From Lamellibrachia columna (Eukaryota; Annelida; Polychaeta; Sabellida; Siboglinidae): 64,000 nt of DNA. The DNA lies in the NCBI GenBank assembly GCA_963662155.1, contig OY759267.1, forward strand, positions 20,468,438 through 20,532,437, written 5' to 3'. The translations under genes were made by a program, and so were the position numbers. A model generated the notes under the pieces. It saw only the letters and a program-made list of their open reading frames with translations. It was not told the origin of the DNA and did not search any database. Below, piece by piece: positions 15,201 to 27,200 of this stretch (positions are counted from its first letter, which is position 1; the number at the start of each line of letters is the position of its first letter).

Positions 15201-18200
15201 AGATGAAAATAAACGAAAACAAAACATCACCTTGAAATGACAAACAAACATTCACTCTGAAACACAGGACTGTATGCGTCTTTTAACGTCTTTTATATAA
15301 CAACTATTTTAAACGGGTCATTCCACATACGAATATACATGCACACACACAGACTTACCGTAATCCAAACAATATCTTCCTTTGACACTGCATGTGTGAG
15401 GTCATTCACACTACGCACTCCGAAGCTGTCCGACCTATTCAGGATCACTTTGACCTGAAAATAGCAAATAAAATATCTTTATGCAGAACAACAACGCAAG
15501 TCAGGTATAGATTGAAGTAGGCCAACTGAATGACATGTAGTTTTATTAATAGTAATCGTGTAAACATCAATAATCAAGCGACAAATAACCACAGCAAGCA
15601 TGCCGGCCCCACACTGTTAATTTCACATAATAGATATAATTCGACAACGTATTAAGTGTATCAACCATTGGTAACAATATTATGACTACTAAATAAATCA
15701 CTACAAGCTAATCTGTTCATTTCACCATGTGGGTGGGGGTTACTCCGCCACCAGGTCACCCAAAACTACAATGTGACCGACCACCACCACCTATTCAGGA
15801 TCACTTTGACCTGAAAATAGCAAATAAAATATCTATTAAAACTACTATAAAGCCATGCAGGAGAATTGTTTAAAATAACGTAAAAGCTTAATGTGCCTAT
15901 GACACAGCTGCAGCAAGTTCAAATTTTTCTGTTAAATCTTTAGCCAAGTAGAATACCTTTATGGTAATACAATCAACCTCTTTACACACACAGTCAATAT
16001 AATCGTTGAGAAATATGAAAAAATTGCTGTGAGGCTTTCATGAAGCAGGGGGTATGACTCCCAGGAGGCTTTCATGAAGCAGGGGGTATGACTCCCAGGA
16101 GGCTTTCATGAAGCAGGGGGTATGACTCCCAGGAGGCTTTCATGAAGCAGGGGGTATGACTCCCAGGAGGCTTTCATGAAGCAGGGGGTATGACTCCCAG
16201 GAGGCTTTCATGAAGCAGGGGTATGACTCCCAGGAGGCTTTCATGAAGCAGGGGGTATGACTCCCAGGAGGCTTTCATGAAGCAGGGGGTATGACTCCCA
16301 GGAGACTTTCATGAAGCATTCGTACTGTTTGAAAGACCTTATGCAGACATTTGACGAAGACTACGTAACAAGACTACAAATACATCACATTATATAATCA
16401 TGGGAATATTACTACTTGAATTTCGTGAAAACAGAAAACAAAGATAAACAAATATCACTGTGCTACCAGTTAATAACTGGGTGGCTGAATGTCCATACAT
16501 CCGTGGGAGAAATGTAGCCATACATGTTATGTTGGCTATACAATAAAAATAAAATTATTCAAATATGTTGAGAAGTTTTGTTTGTATAACGTATTATATA
16601 GAACGGTGTATAACGTTGCATGTATTGCAGCAGATTAATAACACTACCCTGGGTCTGTCCGTTATTGTGCCAGCTGTTTCAACTTCAAAGATGTTTGAGT
16701 GACAGCCGGTAACTATGTAATAACTGGACGTCTCGATCAGCCGGCTGCAGCTTGTGAGAACGGATATTGTGGTTTTACCTATTTCTTAGAAAATTCCTGT
16801 TGTTGTTGTGTCATCGTTGACCTACTGCCCTGGTACTCACAAGTATTTGATCAAATGTTAGCACATTCAATTCAACAAGCCTGGACATTGTTTATTTACT
16901 CTCTTGTTGTTTCTGGGGTTGTGCATTGCTGACTTCACACAACTTTTCAGGGGATTATAAAACAGTCTGTTGTAAATACAATTGTCTCAAAAGAGGGAAT
17001 GGCAATGCATGTTGATTACATAATCGGCAAGGCGTGACCGTTATTCTCAGAACTACTGATTAACAGATTAGTCTCGTTCACAGATGGCGCGGGTTAATGG
17101 GACCACTTGCATAGAATACCAGGTGCATGGGATTATAACACCATATCTTCTACCAGAGTAAATGTAATTAACTCCAATGAGGCACTGGTAATGGTGTTGT
17201 TTTGACAATTGGACGAAGCCAGCAAGCTTGGAACTCCTCATAAAAGTAACGCAGCTTAAAACATCAAAACATGAAACCATGTGTGCCCATTCAAGTAGCA
17301 GATGCGATTGTCTATGGGAGCACTGGATGATTCACAGCGCTCACTCCAGGTGGCCATCGTCGTGCACAGGCCAAGGAGATTCTTGTACAATGGCTTGTGA
17401 AGTAGTGGGGTGCGATTCCATCTGCCATGATTGAATACAGCTTCAAGAAGTGCAGCATCTCCAACAATCTCGATGGAACGGACGACGACATCATGTTCAA
17501 AGATGTTTGCCGGTGCACGCGGCTATGGTCAGCAATGCCGATGACTTGTAATCAGACACGGATAAGCGGGATGACGCCACCATGCCGGTACCAGCAGCAT
17601 TCTTCGGCAGCGACGATGAAATTGACTTTGAAGGATTTTAACTTTGACATGATTTAACATGTTTGGTCTTAGTTTTTGAACACTATGGACATGGTTTTTT
17701 ATGTTTTATGTAATTATTTGTCATGCACCAGTGGCAATTGTAATACAATGTTTTATTGATGCATCCGTTTTTTCACTGATTATAAACCGTTATTTATCGC
17801 ACTAATAGCCATTACTACTGACAACCCAATGAGCCAACTTTTGCATTTTTTTCGGCAAATTACTGTATTTAAAGCCGCACCCCAACTTTGCTGTCATCAT
17901 CATCAATTCGGCCACACACTATTGTAATTGAATCAGCGGCTACAAATAGAGAATTTACGGTAAGCAAGAATTGTACATCTCTTGCTGGCGTTATTTCTGG
18001 TTTCTCTTTCACTCAAAAGAAAACTTGTTTCCTAGCGGTAATTGCAAATGTTTCAAAAATTTCTATTTACATATCTAATTGGCCAAAAATAAGCACATAA
18101 ATTAATTTTAGATTTTGTACTTGGAATATGAGCAAAAATACTAAAAACCATGTCACAGGCACTTTAAGGGTTATTGCAACTATGTACTAGGACTAAACCT

Positions 18201-21200
18201 AGGCAGAAACAACAGGTGTTTGTGGCTACCCACCTCGACTGCTTGTGGGAGGTAGTTGAAGACCATTGCCTGAAGGCCAAACTCCTCGCCCCGGATGATG
18301 GAGTAGGGCAGATTAAGAGACACAAAGAAGGGTTGGAAGACAGTCAGCTGTGAAGAAAACAATCATTAATTTTACTCACTGCACTGTTGTGTCATCTATT
18401 GCCATTGTTGGATATGGTGTGTATTGGTGAGGCCTACTGCGCAATAGAAAAAACACATATTATGGTTGGTAAAATGGCAATACCCTTTAATTATATACAG
18501 TAAAATGGTGATATGCATGACAATGGGTATTGCCGACGACCTAACTAGATATTAAAAGCAATTCCCCTCTCGTAGTAACAATGAGTTATACATATCTGTT
18601 GATGGGGATTGCCAATAATTAACTAGCTAAGTGTAATGAATGTGAGGCCCAGAAACCACCCGTACAGACACTGCTTCTGTGACAAGCCAGTGTTTGAAGT
18701 CTGCTGGCTGTGTCACTCTAGCAGTGATATGATGACATCTCGCTGCTTCGCGCTGTGATACCATATAAGGAGTTGGGTTCTGTGTCCTTTTAGCATCCCG
18801 TTACCTGCTGCATTCCAGACTAGTGGCAAGGGTGGGCCGTCTAGCCCCTGTACATAGGCAGGCACATTGCGTAAAGGTATTATAATTCATGCTGTATTAC
18901 ATACAGATTTTACAATACAACTATAACTATTAATAAAACTTAACAATATTAAACAATATATGATGTTTTTATGGCACATCTTTGAATTTGGATCAAACAA
19001 AAGAAAGGTAACATCAATAATTGGCACTCATTTCAAAGTCATCAAAAAGATACTTGAAGATAGCAGGATATTTTAGTATACAAGTAAAACATAATAACGA
19101 TTATTTTTATATAGATATAACTAAAATATAATAATATACATTTGTAGCCTAAATCCTCAGGAATGAACCCTCATCCCATGATTGTACAGTTTGATAACCC
19201 TCATCCCATGATTGTACAGTTTGGTAACCCTCATCCCGTAGTTCCTACCTTGCTTGCAGTGGGAGTAATTCCCAGTCCACTCTCCCTGTGCATTGCGAAG
19301 GCCGTCGCAACCCAAGACGTGATTGTGTCTGGAGCCTTCACTTCAAGGGTTGTTTCCCCATTCTCTCTACAGACAGCAGTAGCAATGTAAACAACAGCAA
19401 CAACAAACAACAACAACATAAACAACAGACACGTAGAGCTTACTTTGCTTCTCGTTCAGTCAAGTGTATGCTAACATGCAGTTTAAACAAACTGAAATTA
19501 TGCCTTTTATTTGTTATCAGTTGGTTTACAGATCCGCCGACCCAATATTTCTGTTTTTGGAAAGAAAGAAAACTTTTCTCCTGGCCATTTTCTCACTGAC
19601 TAACTGAGCGACCCATTTTTATGCTACAAAAAAATCCATAAAACAACTAAAAAAATAAAGATGGGTTCATTACATTATTGTATCTGATTTACATTGTATA
19701 GAGCACACGTTCCTATTACTGTTGTCCCCAAAGTGGCTGCAGGATAAGCGCTCCGCTTTCCTATAATAAATGTAATCATTTGGTCTATTTAAATTCTCTC
19801 TAACAGCTACATAGGACTTGTGTTGCTTATTTCATAACTGAAGGTCTGCCACAATTTGCTAACAGTTGCATACTGTTTTTTATGAGTTCAGCAATACATG
19901 GCCTGGGTGCCTGAGGCAAACAAACTATTTTGTTATCGTAGACAATATCACTGCACACCACTAATGCAGAATTGGCTGTAGCCATGTTGTCACTCCTGCA
20001 GAGTGTTGTGTAGTGAAGAGTTGAGTTCGTGTGTTCACAGGTAAAATCTGTAACTGTTGTGTCAGTGTTTTGTTTTACGCAAGTTTTAAAAGCGACACAC
20101 TATTCTGCAACTTTCTAACTGCAGGAGGAATATCACAGCATGAGGCGGCCATGAGCTATAACAGATGAGTACTTTTTTCTAGATTGCCTACGGCTTACTA
20201 ATTAATTTGATTTTGAAGCCGTCGCTGCTGCCACCGTCGCCGCCACCACTGCCGCGCCACCATCCGCCACCGCTGCCATCACCATTACCAACAATGCCAA
20301 TAACATTACCTACATCACCAACAACACCACCATTACCAACACCACCAACAACACCACCAACAACAACATTACCAACATCACCAACAACACCACTGCTTTC
20401 GCTGCCACCACCAGCACCAGCACCACTCCTCTGCAGCCTCAGTTATCACAAGCATATCAAGAAATGACCACACATACCCCATTATGGTGTCCAACCAGAG
20501 CCATGTTTCTGGGAACTCACAGCACAACCTTCGTGGTTTCTGCACTCTTCCTACTGGGGCTGTATTCACATCAGTTCGGCGAGTTGAGTCAGTGACATTA
20601 ACGCCACCTAGAGGGCCAGTTGAGCTAGTTGCACCCATGCCACCTTGAGAGCCAGTTGACCCAGTAGCACCAATGCCACCATAAGGGCCAGTTGAACCCA
20701 TGCCAGCTTGAGGACCATTTGAGCCAGTAGCACCAATGCCACCGTAAGAGCCAGTTGAACCCATGTCAGCCTGAGGGCCATTTGAACCAGTTGTACCCAT
20801 GCCACATTGAGGGCCAGTTGAGCCAGTTGCACCAATGCCACCTTGAGGGCCAGTTGAGCCAGTAGCACCAATGCCACCATAAGGGCCAGTTGAACCCATA
20901 CCAGCTTGAGGGCCATTTGAGCCAGTTGTACCCATGCCAGTTTGAGGGCCAGTTGAGCTAGTTGCACCCATGCCGCCTTGAGGGCCAGTTGAGCCAGTAG
21001 CACCAATGTCACCATAAGGGCCAGTTGAACCTATGCCAGCTTCAGGGCCATTTGAGCCAGTTGTACCCATGCCACATTGAGGGCCAGTTGAGCCAGTTGC
21101 ATCAATGCCACCTTGAGGGCCAGTTGAACCCATGCCAGCTTGAGCATCATTTGAGCCAGTTGTATCCATGCCACCTTGAGGGCCAGTTGAGCCAGTTGCA

Positions 21201-24200
21201 CCCACGCCAGATAGAGGGCCAGTTGAGCCAATGGCATAAATGCCTCCTTTAGGGCCAGTTGTACCCATGCCACCTTGCGGGCCATTTGAGCCAGTTGTAT
21301 CCATGCCACCTTGAGGGCCAGTGGAGCCAGTTGCACCCATGCCACATAGAGGACCAGTTGAGCCAATGGCACGAATGTCACCTTGAGGGCTAGTTGAACC
21401 CATGCCACCTTGAGGGCCAGTCATATCAGTGCTACCTTGAGGGCGAGTTGCACCAGTGCCAGGGTTATTCCCCCAATATGTTGGAGCTGCAAGTACAAAA
21501 ACAATAGCCTTGCAGCATACATGACCACCAAGCTGGTAGATATATGGAAGGACTTATATGTTCATGGGGGTTGACAAACATGAGCTTGGCAAACATGTAA
21601 TGTATCAATCTGAATATATGCTGTCTCTAAATATGTGCCTCAAACTGTGTAAAGTATGCCTAACACTGCACCATGAGTCTATGCCTGAAACGGTTCAATC
21701 CATGGCTGAAACTGTGACATGTGCTAGAAAGTGTGATCCAAGCCTGAAACTGGAGTGCAGTTGTTTCTTACTTGTTGGTGCGTAAGTCCACTTAGTAACT
21801 TCTGCCATTTCGTACGATCTCTAGCTGCGTTCTTTGCCATCTCCCAAGAACTCCCTCCCAGTTGGTTTCTCTACTAGCAGTTGTTTCATACGGCTATATA
21901 ATTAGCTTAGATGTGACATTTTCTTAACGACCCATCCAGAAACAATCGTTGGTCAGTGTCTTCACAGTATATATGACAGTCAACATATAAAAATTATCAT
22001 GTAACAATGCTGAACAATTTCTTCCTAATTAATAATAATTAACTTCTATAATGCCTATATCCTCAAGAACCAGATGTGCAACAAAACTTGAGTTTTTGCT
22101 GCTAAGAAAAAAAATGTAACAAAATAAAACAATTCAGTTAGTTAGGTTATGTTTACTCACCTCCAGTCACATAGGCGCTGGTGAAGATTTCTACACCCGT
22201 ATTCTATAAGTAGAATTATCTAAGTTAGTCTATGAGCAATGGGCTCTGTCCACACACTTGTGCATGCTTAAAGGTAAGTTCTTATATAGCGCGGTATCCA
22301 ACCCTTGAGACTGTTCAAAGCACTTTACACTTCACCCCTGGCAGACCTGTTCATTCCAACGCCAACTCAACTTCTCTGGGAAGCATTCAGCCATGCTGCA
22401 ATTATTATTCATTCACATATCCACCACTGTCTATAGCCAGGTACTCATTTATAAATTTATTCAGCTGAGTGAACTATGGCAATGTGTGGTGAACGAAATT
22501 GCCAAAGGATTCGAACCCAGATTCTCTTGACTGAGAGATTTTCTTGTTTCAAGAGAAAAAACTTAGAACAAGAAAAAATATTCTTGAAATAGATTTTTTT
22601 TTTATAAAAAAAACAAGAAAGTTTTTCTTAAATTATTTTCTAGGGAGCCACACAAGAAAATTTATAAATAAAGAATTTTTTTCTCAAATTTCATAAGTAA
22701 CTTTTTTCTGATGTTTTACATTAGTAAGAATATTTTTTGGCAAAAAAAAGAAAAATGTCAGAAACTTTGAATTGTGTACAGTTTCAAAGAAATGCACTGT
22801 AGCAATGGCATGATTTAGGCATCCATGTAATTCTCCGCACATGAAAGAATGAACAAGACATTGCCAGAAGATACAATCAGTGAACTTCCTAGTATGTAAA
22901 AGCCAAGGATTTCATCCATAGATTTAATTTATTAGCCTTCATGGAAGTTCAAACAGTCAGAATGATAACACGTGAATACGTATTTTTATGATCATCTATT
23001 CACATAAAATGTGCCATTGACAAGTTGAAAGTACACTGAATATAATAACAAATGCAAACTGCCATTGCCAGACTGTTGCACTCATTCGAAAATGTACTTA
23101 CTGTTTTTACTGCATATGGGGTTGGGCTTCTATTACTAGAGGCCTGGTGGTACAAATGACCTTTTAGAGGTGGGTGAAAAAGGTCAATGCTTCAAATCCA
23201 AGGGGCTCTTATCTTATTTAATGGCCAAATATGTCCCAAAAAAAGAAAATACAATTTTTTTTGGAAAATCAGCAAAAAATCTGCATCATTTCTATTTTGT
23301 GAACTAGGGTTAAAAAGTGCAATTTTTGAGTGAAAAACTAGTTTTTGGCATAATTTTATCAATTATAGGTTTACAATCATGAGTTATGATTTTATCTAAT
23401 CCTACATTTCTAGACACAAGGAATTCATCAAAAGTGTTAAGAAACAACAGGATTTATCTGTTTATGAGAAAGCCTCTTGTCAAGAACAGGAGTAGCATTA
23501 CTTTTCTTAATAAAAATGGATGAGTAGTGTTAGGTCTGACTGAAATATGAAAAAAAATGGCAGAAAAAGACATCGACTGACCTTAAAAATCTCAAACGAG
23601 TTATGGCCATGAGATGTGGTGGGCCAACCACAGAACATGCACTGATCAGATGATATCGCATGCAGGTCGTCAGTCTTCAGCACCTCAGACACCTACAAAT
23701 GTTGACACTGATGTTACATTGGTGCTGTAGCTAATAGCAAGAGTGTGTGTGAGAATGTTGCATCACTGACATCACATTGACATCACATTGACGCTGTAGC
23801 TAATAGCAAGAGTTTGACTAAATATGCTACTGCAAACTAAAATATAACAGACCAACATGACTTACGTCTTTCTGTGTGATGTCATTGCCTCCTTTAAGTA
23901 GCGTAAACCTCTGGTCCACGGCAAGCAAACCCACGTATGATGAGGGGTTCGCTGTCACTCTAAGTTGAAGGGATTTCCCTGGAAGTGTCTTGTTCTTGGC
24001 AAAACTCACCGCCACCTGAAAACAGTTGTTGAGGTATACTGTACACAGTGATCCCTTCCTGTTATGAACACCCCTGTACCCACAAGAGGTGTCCCCTCAT
24101 TGGTGTTGTGGTAGAAATATGCATAAACAATATCCATCATGACCTATACATGGGCACAGGTTCGATCAAGATTATAAGGACTGTTACTAGCATTCAGGCT

Positions 24201-27200
24201 TGTTAACAAATGCATTTGAATGTTGAGCATTTGAATGCGCATTCAAATGCCTAAGCGAAATTGTAAATGCATTTGCATTTGAATGCGTACCTTAAACAAT
24301 TGCATGCGACCCACAAACATTTGATTTGTCAAATGCACAATCACATGCGCAATCAAATGTATGCGCAATTCTTTTAATAATTATTATTATTAGATTCACT
24401 TTCACAAGTTCACAGCATGCCATTGGAAAAAGTGCTCTGTAGTGAGCAATATCCCCAGCAGATTATGAAATCATTGTCTGACCTGTGAATCCACTTTCAC
24501 AACATGCTCTTTGAGAAAAGTGCTCTGTAGGTCAATGGTCAAATGGTCAATGGCTGAGCTGTTATTCATGCAACATGAAAAGACCAACTGGTCTATAAGT
24601 TGATGGCTTCAGAGATTACCTGTTCAATGAAACAATGCAGACAAATGACTCCCTTGTCATTAGGGGGAGTAAACATTAGCAATGCCAACTCTAAATATTT
24701 ACAGCCAGAGAGAGTGATTAGTGGTAGCTGTAATTATCATCCCAGTGACCTCACCAGTGGACAGTCTATTGTCTTGTCTATTGTCTTCATCCCCTGCTAT
24801 AGTTCGCAGTAAACTGTCAATTGTCTATTCCTCCCTCCCATTTCCACCACTTCTGCAGGCCTGGAACTGTGTGACTCAGTGTATGACTCTACATACATGT
24901 TCATGTGGTATCCGGACATCTCGCCAAAGCCCACTTGGCCAACGGCCATTTGGTCTATGGACTATTGGATATTTGGCCAATGGACATCTGGCCAACGAGT
25001 ACATGGGGGACATTTCGCCAACATACAATTTTTTATGGTGAGATTGGCTTCTCTTATTTCATGCCATTATACATGTAAAGTTATAACAAGGTACATTATT
25101 GCATGTTGTACATCTGGATGAGAGTGGCTTCTCTTATTTCATGCCATTATACATGTAAAGTTATAACAAGGTACATTATTGCATGTTGTACATCTGGATG
25201 AGAGTGGCTTCTCTTATTTCATGCCGTTATACATGTAAAGTTATAAAAAGATACATTATTGCATGTTGTACATCTGGACGAGAGTGGCTTCTCTTATTTC
25301 ATGCCATTATACATGTAGTTATAACAAGGTACATTATTGCATGTTGTACATCTGGATGAGAGTGGCTTCTCTTATTTCATGCCATTATACATGTAAAGTT
25401 ATAACAAGGTACATTATTGCATGTTGTACATCTGGATGAGAGTGGCTTCTCTTATTTCATGCCATTATACATGTAAAGTTATAAAAAGATACATTATTGC
25501 ATGTTGTACATCTGGACGAGAGTGGCTTCTCTTATTTCATGCCATTATACATGTAGTTATAACAAGGTACATTATCGCATGTTGTACATCTGGATGAGAG
25601 TGGCTTCTCTTATTTCATACCATTATACATGTAAAGTTATAAAAAGGTATATTATTGCATGTTGTACATCTGGACGAGAGTGGCTTCTCTTATTTCATGC
25701 CATTATACATGTAAAGTTATAACAAGGTACATTATTGCTTGTTGTACATCTGGATGAGAGTTTCTTCTCTTATTTCAAGTTCCAAAAGTGGCTTCTTTAA
25801 GCTTCCCATGACCAATAACCAAGGTTGGCAGGTTTTCGACACTGCCATGCTTTGCTAATATACATCTCTCCCATTATTGTATGGCTTCATCATAGCTGAG
25901 AGTGACTTCTTTTCCCAAGGCTATAAAACTAGGGGTAATGAGATGTTCCATCATAAGCCCCACAGTGCCAGACGTGGAGGTCATCACGAGTACCAGAGGG
26001 AAATAGAAGATATGTCTTGATGATGTTTTTATATACCAAGCAGGAAACGTAAAAAAATCAGTTGGCACTGCGTCAAGCAAAACAACCACTGCAAGGGAGC
26101 TTCTACCACCTCCCTTGGCATGGGAATTGTCTGTTGGCCAAATGTCCCCCTATGTACTGGTTGGCGAAATGTCCATTGGCCAAATGTCCCAGTGGGACTG
26201 GCATGTAGTAGGACTTAGTGGTTATAATAATGTACTACTGTATTTATTAAATAAATTAATAATGTGTTTGCATTAATATAAGATTAATATTAAGCCAAGA
26301 CATTTAAAATTAATTCAAAAGCATTTACAAATGTTTAACCAAAACAACTGCATTTTAGTGCAACCCCAAAACATTTGCATTTGAATGCATTCCTGGAAAA
26401 TATCATTTGCATTTGAATCAAGTGAAACATTTGCATTGACATGCATTTGTTAAGAAGCCTGCTAGCATTATAAGATGTAACTATCATAAGGTCAGTGGGG
26501 TGACCACTGTGCGCTTGTTTAATTGAATTCAGTGGACTCTCGCTATATGGAATCTTGATGAAAGTAACAACCTCTTATAAGGACCAACTTTAAAATCCTG
26601 CATTTAAAAAAGTGCAGGGCGAGACAGAGTCCAGAAGAAAGGAACAGCGGATAACAGGAACCTCTTATCTGAAAAAAATTAAGAATTGTTTACCCTTTTT
26701 AAAAGGAACACTTTACAGATCTCATTAAAGTCATGTTTCTATGCTGTGATTTGCACCTGATTTAAACTTTACAGGCTAACAGCAGCGGTTGCTTACCATA
26801 TTTGGATGTTTTTAAAAATAATTAAATTCTCAGCTATTCAAAAACGTATGGTTCATAAAATTCAATAATAGTAGATATGCGAATGAGTCCTGACATCGTG
26901 TCCTGTTTAGTGATCTTTTGGATTATTTTAGCTGTCCATAAAATATTTAGTTAATATTTGCAGGTTGTCGTACTTGCAGTACAAATGCGCTCAGTTAATA
27001 ATAATTAACTTCTATGGCGCTTATATCCTCAGCAACCTAAGCTCAGAGGTGCAACAAAACAGAATCATTAAGCATAATCATGAACAGGGACACACACTTG
27101 TGTATACAAAGCTTTATATGTTCATTTTATTTCTGGTATGCTTAAAGTGCATACCAACTGGCAATAAAATATGCCCATTACCAACCTTTATATATGTATC

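Larger units (their letters stand above)
24187..26469. mobile_element. Non-autonomous hAT element (2.27 kb) with 8-bp target duplication CTAGCATT
   Basis: CTAGCATT at 24187..24194 and 26462..26469 flanks inverted ends CAGGCTTGTTAACAAATGCA and its mate (one mismatch). Subterminal regions contain many CATTTGAATGC motifs. Inside is a second inverted-end element with an 80-bp array. No transposase. In the intron between exons 15 and 14. Confidence 0.92.

Noticed and set aside
20207..20467. Pro/Thr-rich ORF of 86 codons
   Set aside because: A simple ACC repeat next to exon 18; no independent evidence of translation.
20608..21408. Leu/Ala/Val-rich ORFs in another minus-strand frame of the collagen exon
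   Set aside because: Shadow frames of the 36-bp repeat; only the Gly-X-Y frame joins the neighbouring exons.
24721..25121. ORFs of 80 to 106 codons in the hAT element
   Set aside because: Cover inverted-end repeats and the 80-bp array; no transposase motifs.
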